Assembly: GCA_013331015.1 (NCBI GenBank)
Contig: DUHF01000113.1
Span: 1,287 to 8,264 of the forward strand
Origin: Methanoregula sp.
GTDB taxonomy: Archaea > Halobacteriota > Methanomicrobia > Methanomicrobiales > Methanospirillaceae
Reading direction: 5' to 3'
DNA: 6,978 nt
The notes beneath the pieces are model-generated. The model was not told the DNA's origin. It worked only from the letters and a program-made list of their open reading frames with translations, and searched no databases. Each line of letters begins with the position of its first letter. Position 1 is the first letter of the stretch. Below are positions 1 to 6,296 of this stretch, piece after piece. Position numbers and translations under genes: made by a program.

Positions 1-59
1 ACCACATCCGGTCCGTATTGCAGGACGGTCTCTTCTTTGCAGGTGTTGCCCTCAGTCAC
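1..59 (-). CDS. 5' end of a downstream gene, product unknown (partial, runs off the left edge)
   Basis: A reading frame begins with GTG at 59-57 and stays open to the window edge, giving about 19 residues that begin MTEGNTCKEETVLQ. Its GTG overlaps the TGA stop of the Mrp-type gene (stop at 58-56) in a GTGA arrangement, which is typical of translationally coupled genes in archaeal operons. An AGG sits immediately upstream of the GTG but too close to be a good Shine-Dalgarno site, so the start relies on coupling. Too little is present to name a product. The one cysteine and the acidic, lysine-containing start are not diagnostic. It could also be a chance open frame. Confidence 0.4.
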   Translation of the reverse strand, partial: MTEGNTCKEETVLQYGPDV

Positions 60-913
60 CCTGTTTTATCGATCTGGATCACCAGGTTCTCCATTACCGT
101 CTTTACGGCTTTTGCCGTAAGTGAACCTGATGCATTGTGGAGGAATGGTTTCCCCTCGTCCCCGGCCTGGACCATGGCTGGATCAAGAGGGATCGCACCA
201 AGGAACGGAACACCGAGATCCTCTGCAGCTTTTCTGCCGCCCCCATCCCCGAACAGGCTGATAACCTCTCCGCAGTGAGGGCAGGGCATACCGCTCATGT
301 TCTCAATGACCCCGATGACCGGCAGATCCAGTTTCTCAATAAACTTTGCTGCCTTCATGGCATCCATGACCGCAACGTCCTGCGGGGTGGTGACGATTAC
401 GGCACCCCGGACGTTCGGGGCCAGCTGGATGATGCTTAAGGCCTCGTCACCCGTGCCGGGCGGGAGGTCCACCACGAGATAATCAAGCTCCCCCCAGTTC
501 ACCTCGGCAAGGAACTGCTGTATTGCGGCCATCTTCATCGGTCCGCGCCAGACGACCGGCGTGCTCGTGTCCGGTAGCAGGAATGCCATTGAGATGACCG
601 AAAGGTTGCCCGTGACGTGGACAGGTTCAAGGGTTTTTTTCAGGACTGCGGGCCTCTGGTCCTCGATCCCGAGCATCTTTGGAATATTAGGTCCGTGTAT
701 GTCAAGATCGAGCAGGCCGGTCTTCTTGCCGGCATCGGCAAGAGCAAAAGCAAGGTTTACCGAGACCGTGGATTTGCCAACTCCGCCTTTTCCGCTCAGG
801 ACAAGGATTACGTGTTTAACATCGATCTTTGCTTTCGGTGGCAGTCCTTTTGGGGCACTGTGCGGCTGTGCCGAATCGGGAGCGCCTGTCTTAGGTGTGG
901 TGTTTGTACTCAT
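56..913 (-). CDS. mrp: Mrp/NBP35-family P-loop ATPase, iron-sulfur cluster carrier (ApbC-like)
   Basis: A 285-residue MinD/Mrp-family ATPase. The deviant Walker A motif GKGGVGKS lies at residues 41-48, the family block DIHGPNIPKMLG at about 71-82, the DLPPGTGD switch/Walker B block at 149-156, and the paired cysteines CPHC at 211-214. Family members dimerise, use the CxxC pair to hold a labile [4Fe-4S] cluster between subunits, and hand it to target proteins in the cytoplasm. The N-terminal 30 residues are low-complexity and Pro/Ala-rich; the N-terminal ferredoxin-like domain of some homologues is absent. The ATG at 913 follows GGAAG with 8 nt spacing. Only 20 nt separate it from the atwA stop, so the two are probably co-transcribed. 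Archaeal homologues are carriers of fairly general use, so a dedicated role in methyl-coenzyme M reductase activation is inference from context. Confidence 0.93.
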   Translation of the reverse strand: MSTNTTPKTGAPDSAQPHSAPKGLPPKAKIDVKHVILVLSGKGGVGKSTVSVNLAFALADAGKKTGLLDLDIHGPNIPKMLGIEDQRPAVLKKTLEPVHVTGNLSVISMAFLLPDTSTPVVWRGPMKMAAIQQFLAEVNWGELDYLVVDLPPGTGDEALSIIQLAPNVRGAVIVTTPQDVAVMDAMKAAKFIEKLDLPVIGVIENMSGMPCPHCGEVISLFGDGGGRKAAEDLGVPFLGAIPLDPAMVQAGDEGKPFLHNASGSLTAKAVKTVMENLVIQIDKTG

Positions 914-933
914 GCAGAATTCTTCCGTAAGGG

Positions 934-2529
934 CTATTCTTTCTTATCTTCGTCAGTGACCTGCGCGAGGATTTCCGCAGTCGGGCCAATATCGATGATC
1001 TTTCCTCCCCGCATCAGGGCAAGACGGTCGCAGATGTCCCGGACAAAGTCCATGTCATGGGAGACCACAATGAACGTCTCGTCCATCTCATCACGGGCAT
1101 GCAGGATCGAGTGTTTCACGTCCTGCTTGGTGATGGGATCCATGGTGCCGGTTGGCTCATCGAGAATCACCATCCGTGGCTCACGGATGAGCACCTGTGC
1201 AAGGGCAACACGGTGCCGCTCCCCGTCTGAGAGTTCGCTTGGGAACCGGTCCAGGATAGCCCGTCCCTTCTCCTCGGTAAAGCCCGCCATGTGCAGCGTT
1301 GCGATTGCTTTTCTCATCGCAAGTTCTTTTGGGAACTCAAGGCCGATCGAGTCGGTGAGGTTGTCGAGCACGTTCCGGTGGGGGAAGAGGTCGTATTCCT
1401 GGTGCAGGAGGCCGATGTATTCCTTTGCCCTGCCCCGCTCGTTGATACCGGGTTTTGTCATGTCCACCCAGTCATCGCCGATGAGGATGTTCATCTCCCC
1501 ACTCGTGGGCTCAATGATACCAGAGATGATGCGGGAGAGGGTGGTCTTGCCGGCTCCGCTCTTGCCGATGATGCCGAAGATCTCCTTCTGTGCTACCGTA
1601 AATGAGACGCTATTGACGGCCTTGACCACCCCGCGGTCAACGGATATGTAGCGTTTGACCACGTCCCGGGCCTGGAGGATTGTTCCTCCAATCTCCACGG
1701 GCAGAGACTCTTCCATCTCCTGGTAATCCTTCACAAATGACCGGATCACCTTCTTTGGCGCCCCAATGGCAGCGATCTCACCGTCAGCAAGGAGGATGGC
1801 ACGATTTGCCATATCCTCGATAACCTGTGAAAAATGGGAGGTGACAACCATGCCCATCGTGTTCTTCTGTGCCGCTTCAAGGAGCATGGCATGGACAAGT
1901 TTTGCTGTTTCCGGGTCAAGGGTGCCGGTCGGTTCGTCGGCAAAGAGCATGGCCGGGTTCTTGGCAAGCTGCCGGGCAAGCACAACCCGCTGTTTCTCTC
2001 CCCCTGAAAGGTCCCGGGCGATATGCATCATGCGGTGCGATAACCTGACCTGGTCGATTAAGTCTGCGGCCCGATTGACCGCGTGTTCCTGCGGGTACCG
2101 GATATCATCGAGCGCGTGGAGTACGTTCTCTATCACCCGGTCGTCACCGTAGAGGGCGAACGTCCGCTGGAACATGATCGCTGTCCGGTTCATGACCCTT
2201 GACTTCATCCCATTGGATTTGTCGTCCCAGAGATCGACATCGACCGCGACGAGATCCCCCCCGCACTCCGGGCATCTCTTTCCTGCCCGGCTCTGGACAT
2301 CCATGTACTGGCAGTGGTTGCAGGCTGCCATGTGGTAGATAATGGAGCCTTTCGTAGGCGGGTTTTCGACGCCACGGAGGAGGTGCATAAGCACGCTTTT
2401 CCCTGCACCGCTGCGCCCGATGACGCCGATGATCTCTCCTTCGGGAATCTCGAACGAGACCTTATTGAGGACTCTGGTATCGTCAAAGTCCATGCAGAGG
2501 TCGTTCACACTGATGAATGGTTTTGGCAT
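934..2529 (-). CDS. atwA: Methyl-coenzyme M reductase system component A2 (activation ATPase)
   Basis: A 531-residue tandem ABC ATPase. Domain 1 has Walker A GRSGAGKS (38-45), signature LSGGEKQR (174-181), Walker B LFADEPTG (195-202) and switch His232. Domain 2 has GKSGAGKT (322-329), signature LSDGERHR (433-440), VILDEPTG (454-461) and His491. No membrane segment is present, so this is not a transporter. A four-cysteine insert in domain 1 (C70, C73, C86, C89) can bind a metal. AtwA powers the ATP-dependent reductive activation of methyl-coenzyme M reductase by returning cofactor F430 nickel to Ni(I). Length and layout match the family. The chosen ATG at 2529 has GGGAG about 8 nt upstream. 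An in-frame ATG at 2613 would add 28 residues but lacks a ribosome site and gives a poorly coding extension. Mrp follows after 20 nt. Confidence 0.95.
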   Translation of the reverse strand: MPKPFISVNDLCMDFDDTRVLNKVSFEIPEGEIIGVIGRSGAGKSVLMHLLRGVENPPTKGSIIYHMAACNHCQYMDVQSRAGKRCPECGGDLVAVDVDLWDDKSNGMKSRVMNRTAIMFQRTFALYGDDRVIENVLHALDDIRYPQEHAVNRAADLIDQVRLSHRMMHIARDLSGGEKQRVVLARQLAKNPAMLFADEPTGTLDPETAKLVHAMLLEAAQKNTMGMVVTSHFSQVIEDMANRAILLADGEIAAIGAPKKVIRSFVKDYQEMEESLPVEIGGTILQARDVVKRYISVDRGVVKAVNSVSFTVAQKEIFGIIGKSGAGKTTLSRIISGIIEPTSGEMNILIGDDWVDMTKPGINERGRAKEYIGLLHQEYDLFPHRNVLDNLTDSIGLEFPKELAMRKAIATLHMAGFTEEKGRAILDRFPSELSDGERHRVALAQVLIREPRMVILDEPTGTMDPITKQDVKHSILHARDEMDETFIVVSHDMDFVRDICDRLALMRGGKIIDIGPTAEILAQVTDEDKKE

Positions 2530-2548
2530 AGTGACTCTCCCGGTATGA

Positions 2549-2695
2549 TTATTGTGGGTGCAATTTGTTCTCGTGCCGGGTTTTTTGATCTGAATCCTGT
2601 AGTGAGCACGCATTGGTATTCTGGATGGGGGGTTGCTGCCCCGGTCCGATTCCCCGTGCCCGGTTCAATGGCCCTGTTTTACCATAAGTCGACAT
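2549..2695 (-). CDS. Candidate small protein ahead of atwA (48 residues)
   Basis: This frame starts with ATG at 2695 and stops with TAA at 2551-2549, 19 nt before the atwA start. Its ribosome site is the best in this stretch: AGGTGAGGTG at 2710-2701 matches the archaeal 16S tail and ends 5 nt from the ATG. The peptide begins MSTYGKTGPLNRARG, has a Gly/Pro/Gln-rich middle (residues 15-25), one cysteine (C30) and a polar, basic C-terminus. It has no membrane segment or family I recognise. It lies about 40 nt after the centre of element A, as expected for the first gene of the transcript. It could instead be a leader peptide that couples translation to atwA, or chance. The A-rich last third and the lack of a known family keep confidence modest. 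Confidence 0.42.
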   Translation of the reverse strand: MSTYGKTGPLNRARGIGPGQQPPIQNTNACSLQDSDQKTRHENKLHPQ

Positions 2696-2725
2696 AATCA
2701 CACCTCACCTTCTCTACTGGGAATT

Positions 2726-2752
2726 ATTACGCATATGAGCATAAAGATTTAA
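2726..2752 (-). promoter_or_regulatory. Element A: promoter with dyad core upstream of the atwA unit
   Basis: On the plus strand the 19 bases ATTACGCATATGAGCATAA (2726-2744) are followed 4 bases later by TTAA (2749-2752). Read on the minus strand, the AT-rich CTTAAATC/TTTATG stretch resembles an archaeal TATA region. The CATATG dyad (2732-2737) would fall between it and a predicted transcription start near 2720-2725. A near-copy lies at 3586-3612 with the same spacing. The position between TATA and start site would suit a repressor operator. The promoter call is inference from composition and position. Confidence 0.6.
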
Positions 2753-3024
2753 GGATCGGGATCTTACGGGTATCATGTGCGGAATGGGTGCCTGCGTGCA
2801 TCTCCCGGTTGCTATTATGGCACCGGCACGTTTAGGGCATCCGGTCCGCTAATCCCTGTTTGTCCTATTCAGTTCCTCCCATCGGCGATTGGGAGCATTT
2901 CCGGCACCTGCCACTGCGGGTAATTGTGCAGCAGACCCTATGAGATCCATCGTGCGGACGAATGGATTGGCAACTCTGTAGCCTGCTCCCTATTACCGGA
3001 CTATAATGGAATGAAAAATCAGGT
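2753..3024. other. Spacer between two transcription units, no supported gene
   Basis: This 272-base stretch lies between the end of the 107-residue gene and element A. I see no known protein family, tRNA or repeat. A minus-strand 33-residue frame (2950-2849, ending WEELNRTNRD) and a plus-strand 25-residue frame (2775-2852) are present but lack convincing ribosome sites. A run of five T on the minus strand (3018-3014), 6 nt after the stop of the 107-residue gene, could be a weak archaeal terminator. Confidence 0.5.
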
Positions 3025-3348
3025 TCAGCGGTTCTGCTGGAGGTAACTGTTCTGCGCGACCTTGTGTGAACGCTTCCTGACCGAAGGTCGCTCCTGTACG
3101 AAGTATTTACTGATAATCCGGTAGGGTGGGATGGTGTCCTGAAACTTCTCGATGCGGGTCACCTTATACTGGCAGGTGAAGAACGGGCCCTGGTAGATCT
3201 TCTGTAAAAATCCGGAAATTGCCGGAGCGACAGAGTCATCGAGATCAAAGTGGGCCCGGATATCCCGTACGGTCACCCAGCAGGAATCTGTGCCGGATGC
3301 TTTCATGTATTGCTCTAAGAGTTCAGGGACTTCCGGGTGTCGATTCAT
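3025..3348 (-). CDS. Conserved-looking 107-residue protein, possible winged-helix DNA-binding protein
   Basis: I do not recognise a named family. The ATG at 3348 has CGGAG upstream (GGAG ends 8 nt before the ATG), which favours it over an in-frame ATG at 3423 that would add a 25-residue extension with no ribosome site. The protein has helix-forming stretches at about 6-17, 26-34 (VTVRDIRAHF) and 41-52 (APAISGFLQKIY). These are followed by strand-like, aromatic-rich segments at 56-67 and 74-84, then a basic tail (RPSVRKRSHK, 88-97). The helix-helix-helix-strand-strand order with a basic tail fits a small winged-helix DNA-binding protein, but this is a fold guess. Two cysteines (C23, C59) are present. 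It follows the 54-residue candidate gene by 40 nt and probably shares its element B promoter. With element A in front of atwA, it is a candidate regulator of both units. Confidence 0.7.
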   Translation of the reverse strand: MNRHPEVPELLEQYMKASGTDSCWVTVRDIRAHFDLDDSVAPAISGFLQKIYQGPFFTCQYKVTRIEKFQDTIPPYRIISKYFVQERPSVRKRSHKVAQNSYLQQNR

Positions 3349-3388
3349 GGCTGGGACTCCGTATGGCTGATAACAGGGGAGGAAGATG

Positions 3389-3553
3389 TCACGGGTTCTT
3401 CGGCCCGCAGCAGCAGGTGCCAATAACTTCTAAAGGAGACATACGGGATTTCTGGCTGCTGGGAGTACCCGAACGGTACTGGTACTGCTCATCGCAGGGC
3501 CACATGCGCACGGCGAGGGATCCGGCTGCGGGTGGTTGGGGAAATTCTGTCAT
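3389..3553 (-). CDS. Candidate small protein with C-terminal Cys triplet (54 residues)
   Basis: This frame runs from ATG at 3553 to TGA at 3391-3389 and overlaps no other supported gene. The peptide begins MTEFPQPPAAGSLAVRMWPC. It has an aromatic/polar middle (DEQYQYRSGTP) and ends LEVIGTCCCGPKNP, with C20 and a run of three cysteines at 47-49 that could bind a metal. The ATG lies about 41 nt from the centre of element B. That is almost the same distance as between element A and the 48-residue gene at 2695, and it is the main reason to take the frame seriously. The ribosome site is weak, so translation may need a short or absent leader. I recognise no family. It could be a chance frame in a longer 5' leader of the 107-residue gene. 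Confidence 0.38.
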   Translation of the reverse strand: MTEFPQPPAAGSLAVRMWPCDEQYQYRSGTPSSQKSRMSPLEVIGTCCCGPKNP

Positions 3554-3585
3554 GAGTTGATCGGCCCTATGAGTCTCGTATGATA

Positions 3586-3612
3586 ATTACTCATATGCGC
3601 ATAATTGCTTAA
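3586..3612 (-). promoter_or_regulatory. Element B: promoter with dyad core, near-copy of element A
   Basis: The plus strand reads ATTACTCATATGCGCATAA (3586-3604) and, 4 bases later, TTAA (3609-3612). It matches element A at 17 of 19 bases, and the TTAA sits at the same offset. On the minus strand TTTTAAGCAATTATG resembles an archaeal TATA region, with the predicted start near 3580. It contains the perfect palindrome TATGCGCATA (3594-3603). It probably drives the 54-residue and 107-residue genes. Confidence 0.6.
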
Positions 3613-3687
3613 AACCTTTGGTTCTTGTTCCCCCATGCCGCCGTAGTATTTTGGTACGGATACGGGAGAACGCCCGGGTCGTGCGGA

Positions 3688-4494
3688 TTAGCAGATGGCA
3701 AGGTGTTTTTTGACCAGCACACCCGCATACGCTGCCGCGCTCACGAGAATGATGGTTGCGCCGGAGGGGATGTTCAGGAACGCAGACAAAAAGATACCTG
3801 TGGTGGTGAAGGCAATCCCGAGAAGGACTGCATAGAGTATCATGGTTCTTACCCGGCCTGTGCATTCCCGGCTGATGGCGGCCGGGAGCGTAAGGAGAGC
3901 GATGACTAAGATGATCCCGACTACCTGGATGAGCATCACCACTGTTAAGGCGATGAGTACCAGCAGGATGAGCATGAGGCGCTCCACGGGAAGGTTGATC
4001 ACGGTAGCATACTCTTCATCGAACGTGACCGCAACAAGGTCATTGAACAGGATTCCCACGGTGAGGACAATGATTGCGACCAGTACCAGCATGAGCAGCA
4101 GGTCGCTCTGGGGCACCAGCAGGATGTTGCCGAACAGGTACCCGAACAGATCGGGAGCAAAGCCGGGGGTTATGTAGATGAAGAGGATCCCAATCGCCAT
4201 GCCGGTTGCCCAGACTGCCCCGATGAGAGTGTCCATATGCTGCTCTGCCCGGTGTTCAAGTTCTCCCATGGTCAATGCCGCACCGACTGTGAACCCGAGA
4301 GCTCCAAGAAGAGGTTCAATCCCGAGGAAATACCCAAGACCGATGCCCCCGAATGCTGCGTGGGAGATGCCGCCGCTGACGGCAACCATGCGCCGGATGA
4401 CAACAAAAGTTCCGATGATGCCGCAGGCAATGCTTGCAAGAATTCCGGCAAGCACTGCATTCTGGAAGAACGTGTAAGAGAGAAGCGAAAACAA
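3688..4494 (-). CDS. znuB: Zinc/manganese-type ABC transporter permease (ABC-3 family)
   Basis: A hydrophobic integral membrane protein of about 268 residues, the usual size for ZnuB/MntB permeases. It has roughly eight membrane segments and the family landmarks RRMVAVSGGISHAAFGG near the N-terminus, PDLFGYLFGNILLV in the middle and the cytoplasmic FDEEYATVINLPV loop. It forms the channel through which the metal released by the binding lipoprotein crosses the membrane, driven by the adjacent ATPase. The start is debatable. GTG at 4500 overlaps the znuC stop, but GGAGG (4506-4502) ends only 1 nt before it. TTG at 4494 has ideal 7-nt spacing and gives the family-like start MFSLLSYTF. The frame extends back to an ATG at 4566, but that part lies inside znuC and is not membrane-like. 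No clear terminator follows. Confidence 0.92.
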   Translation of the reverse strand: MFSLLSYTFFQNAVLAGILASIACGIIGTFVVIRRMVAVSGGISHAAFGGIGLGYFLGIEPLLGALGFTVGAALTMGELEHRAEQHMDTLIGAVWATGMAIGILFIYITPGFAPDLFGYLFGNILLVPQSDLLLMLVLVAIIVLTVGILFNDLVAVTFDEEYATVINLPVERLMLILLVLIALTVVMLIQVVGIILVIALLTLPAAISRECTGRVRTMILYAVLLGIAFTTTGIFLSAFLNIPSGATIILVSAAAYAGVLVKKHLAIC

Positions 4495-4496
4495 GG

Positions 4497-5267
4497 TCAC
4501 TCCTCCTTTTTGTGCTCGCGGAGGACCCGGTGGGGATGGCCGTGCGCGATGATGTCGACCGGGCACTGGTAGGCACCCTGGATCATGTCTTCAGTCAGTT
4601 CCTGTGAATCGTGGGTGAAGAGGCGTCGGTTAAGGCAGGCAACCTTGGTGACATGGGATACGATCACCCCGATATCATGGGTGACCATCACAATCGTCAT
4701 GGTTCGGGCAAGGTTGCCGAGGATATCATAGAACTGGGTCTCGGTGGGGGCATCGACAAAGACGGTTGGCTCGTCGAGCAGGAGCACCTGCGGGTCGCCA
4801 ACCAGGGCCCGGGCAATCACTACCCGCTGCTGTTCCCCGCCTGATAGGTCCCGGATGGCCCGGTCAGCGAGATGGCTGATTCCCATGGTTGCGAGCGCCT
4901 TGTCGGCGAGCACCAGATCGTGGGCATTGAATCTCTTCAGGATTCCGGTCTTTCGTCCGAGAAGACCGGAGAGAACCATCTCCCGGACGCTGACCGGGTA
5001 ATGGAAATCAAAGGTGCGCAGCTGGGGAACATAGCCGAGAAGATGCCGTTTCTCATATGGACTCCCGCCAAGGATGCGGACGATGCCACGATCAGGGGGA
5101 ATGAGCCCGAGGATGACTTTTAAGAGCGTGGTTTTTCCGCCGCCATTCGGCCCGATGATGGCATAGAAATCGCCCGGTAGAATTTTTAGATTGATCCCTT
5201 CGAGTATCACCTCGCCTTTTCGTTTGAGCCAGAGGTCAGCAACCTCAATGACCGGCACTTCTTCCAT
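4497..5267 (-). CDS. znuC: Zinc/manganese-type ABC transporter ATP-binding protein
   Basis: A 256-residue single-domain ABC ATPase. It has Walker A GPNGGGKT (39-46), Q-loop YVPQ (79-82), signature LSGGEQQR (141-148), Walker B VLLLDEPT (161-168), VDAPTE (171-176), which is typical of metal-uptake ATPases, and switch His197. The C-terminus carries DIIAHGHPHRVLREH (238-252), a His-containing tail common in archaeal and bacterial metal-uptake members. It acts on the cytoplasmic face as a dimer with the permease. The ATG at 5267 directly follows the znuA stop (TAA at 5270-5268). AGGAGG at 5280-5275, inside the last codons of znuA, ends 7 nt before the ATG, which is tight operon coupling. Confidence 0.96.
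   Translation of the reverse strand: MEEVPVIEVADLWLKRKGEVILEGINLKILPGDFYAIIGPNGGGKTTLLKVILGLIPPDRGIVRILGGSPYEKRHLLGYVPQLRTFDFHYPVSVREMVLSGLLGRKTGILKRFNAHDLVLADKALATMGISHLADRAIRDLSGGEQQRVVIARALVGDPQVLLLDEPTVFVDAPTETQFYDILGNLARTMTIVMVTHDIGVIVSHVTKVACLNRRLFTHDSQELTEDMIQGAYQCPVDIIAHGHPHRVLREHKKEE
4501..4507 (-). promoter_or_regulatory. Ribosome binding site that decides the znuB start
   Basis: AGGAGGA on the minus strand (4507-4501). It is 1 nt from a GTG at 4500 and 7 nt from a TTG at 4494, favouring the rarer TTG start for znuB. Confidence 0.6.
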
Positions 5268-6242
5268 TTACTGTCCTCCTTGTGTGAATGCCTGTGCAAC
5301 CTTCCTGAGATTGCCCAGGTAGTCTTCCTCAAGCCCGCTTACCAGTACCAGGGTTCCCCCGATTTCCCGGGCAATCACCGTTGCGCTCTTTGTGCTTGAT
5401 TCCGGTGATGCGAAAATTACGGTAATGTTCTCTTCTTGTGCCTGTCGTATGAGTTTCTCGATTCCTGCAGGTGATGGATCCTTTCCCTCGTTCTCGATGG
5501 GGATCTGAACGAGGCCATAATCCCTAGCAAAGTATGACCATGCCGGATGGTAGACCATGAAGGTGTGGACCTGCTGGCTGGCAATATCCCTTGAGATCTC
5601 CGTGTCGAGTGCATCGATCTCCTTCTGGTAGCTATCAGCATTAGACCGGTACTCGCCCGCGTGAATGGGATCTGCTCTGGCAAGGCCAAGGCAGGTGTTC
5701 TCGACCATGATCCGGGCGTTCTTTGGCGAGAGCCAGATGTGGGGATCGGTACCTCCCCCCGTTTCGGGGTCTTTGGAACTATCTCCCAATGCTGCAATTT
5801 CCCCGTGGTCATGGCCGCCAGCGATAAGTCCGATCCCCTCGGAACTGTCGACGATGGTCATGCGGGGGTTCACGCCTTCAAGTTTGTCCATCCATGCCCG
5901 TTCGAAGTCGATGCCCGATCCGACCTTGATATATATCGACGCCCTGCTGATATCCTCCAGCTGTTTCGCCGTGGGTTCGTGGGTATGGGGGCTTGCACCC
6001 GGGGGAACAAGGACGATGACGCGGACATGCTCGCCACCGATACGCTCCACGAACTGTTTCTGGGGCAGGATCGTGACGGCAACCGTGAGAGGTTCGGTCC
6101 CGTTGTCCGTTGTTACTCTCGTACTCTGCTGATCAAGACACCCTGCTGCAATGAGCAGGACCATGATCCCTGCAATGGCACAGAGCGATCCGATCCCGTG
6201 GATTCCCCCGTCTGCTCCTTCCCGATCCCTGAATTTTTGCAT
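5268..6242 (-). CDS. znuA: Zinc/manganese-type ABC transporter substrate-binding lipoprotein
   Basis: A 324-residue cluster A-I metal-binding protein. A signal segment (about 17-34) ends in the lipobox IAAGC with C35, so the mature protein is probably lipid-anchored outside the cytoplasmic membrane. Metal ligands expected from the family are H86 in PHTHEP, H168 in DPHIW and H232 in YHPAW. NEGKDPSP at 251-258 is another family block. A short His-bearing loop, GGHDHGE (142-148), precedes DPHIW, as in zinc-specific members. The usual Asp of the C-terminal DPL motif is replaced (VSGLEEDYL, 301-309), so the site may be three histidines plus water. The ATG at 6242 has AAGGTG (6254-6249) at 6-nt spacing; a GTG at 6251 is part of that site and a less likely start. 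Zinc is favoured over manganese, but this is inference. Confidence 0.94.
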   Translation of the reverse strand: MQKFRDREGADGGIHGIGSLCAIAGIMVLLIAAGCLDQQSTRVTTDNGTEPLTVAVTILPQKQFVERIGGEHVRVIVLVPPGASPHTHEPTAKQLEDISRASIYIKVGSGIDFERAWMDKLEGVNPRMTIVDSSEGIGLIAGGHDHGEIAALGDSSKDPETGGGTDPHIWLSPKNARIMVENTCLGLARADPIHAGEYRSNADSYQKEIDALDTEISRDIASQQVHTFMVYHPAWSYFARDYGLVQIPIENEGKDPSPAGIEKLIRQAQEENITVIFASPESSTKSATVIAREIGGTLVLVSGLEEDYLGNLRKVAQAFTQGGQ

Positions 6243-6258
6243 CGTGTGCACCTTGTTT

Positions 6259-6274
6259 TTTGGAGTATCCCCAA
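6259..6274 (-). promoter_or_regulatory. Operator-like dyad in the znuA promoter
   Basis: The minus strand reads TTGGGGATACTCCAAA, an interrupted dyad with TTGG/CCAA arms. It matches the core of the inverted repeat upstream of the regulator gene (6774-6789 plus strand, TTGGGGAGAGTCCAAA) at 14 of 16 bases. It lies between the AT-rich TTTTAAAATT (about 6284-6275, a possible TATA region) and the ribosome site, where a bound repressor would block transcription of znuACB. Confidence 0.7.
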
Positions 6275-6278
6275 TTTT

Positions 6279-6288
6279 AAAAAAAAAA
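6279..6288 (-). terminator. T10 tract after the regulator gene
   Basis: Ten consecutive T on the minus strand begin 8 nt after the regulator's stop codon. Archaeal RNA polymerase terminates on such runs without a hairpin. The tract also feeds directly into the AT-rich promoter region of znuA, so it may serve both roles. This would make the regulator and the transporter separate transcripts. Confidence 0.6.
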
Positions 6289-6296
6289 CGGCTTTT

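Noticed and set aside
617..1651. Long plus-strand open frame (344 codons)
   Set aside because: It is antisense to mrp and atwA, whose protein motifs are unmistakable; its Ser/Arg-rich product looks like a shadow frame.
2530..2613. In-frame N-terminal extension of atwA starting at ATG 2613
   Set aside because: No ribosome site, no similarity to AtwA N-termini, and a well-placed GGGAG precedes the ATG at 2529.
2775..2852. 25-residue plus-strand frame in the spacer
   Set aside because: No ribosome site and no recognisable features; expected by chance.
2849..2950. 33-residue minus-strand frame in the spacer
   Set aside because: The end (WEELNRTNRD) looks protein-like, but there is no ribosome site or promoter and a competing frame looks as good.
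3349..3423. N-terminal extension of the 107-residue protein to ATG 3423
   Set aside because: The extension looks non-coding in this frame, and a good Shine-Dalgarno site precedes the ATG at 3348.
4495..4566. N-terminal extension of znuB to ATG 4566
   Set aside because: It lies within znuC, reads as Pro/Arg/Gly-rich soluble sequence, and the permease family begins at the later start.
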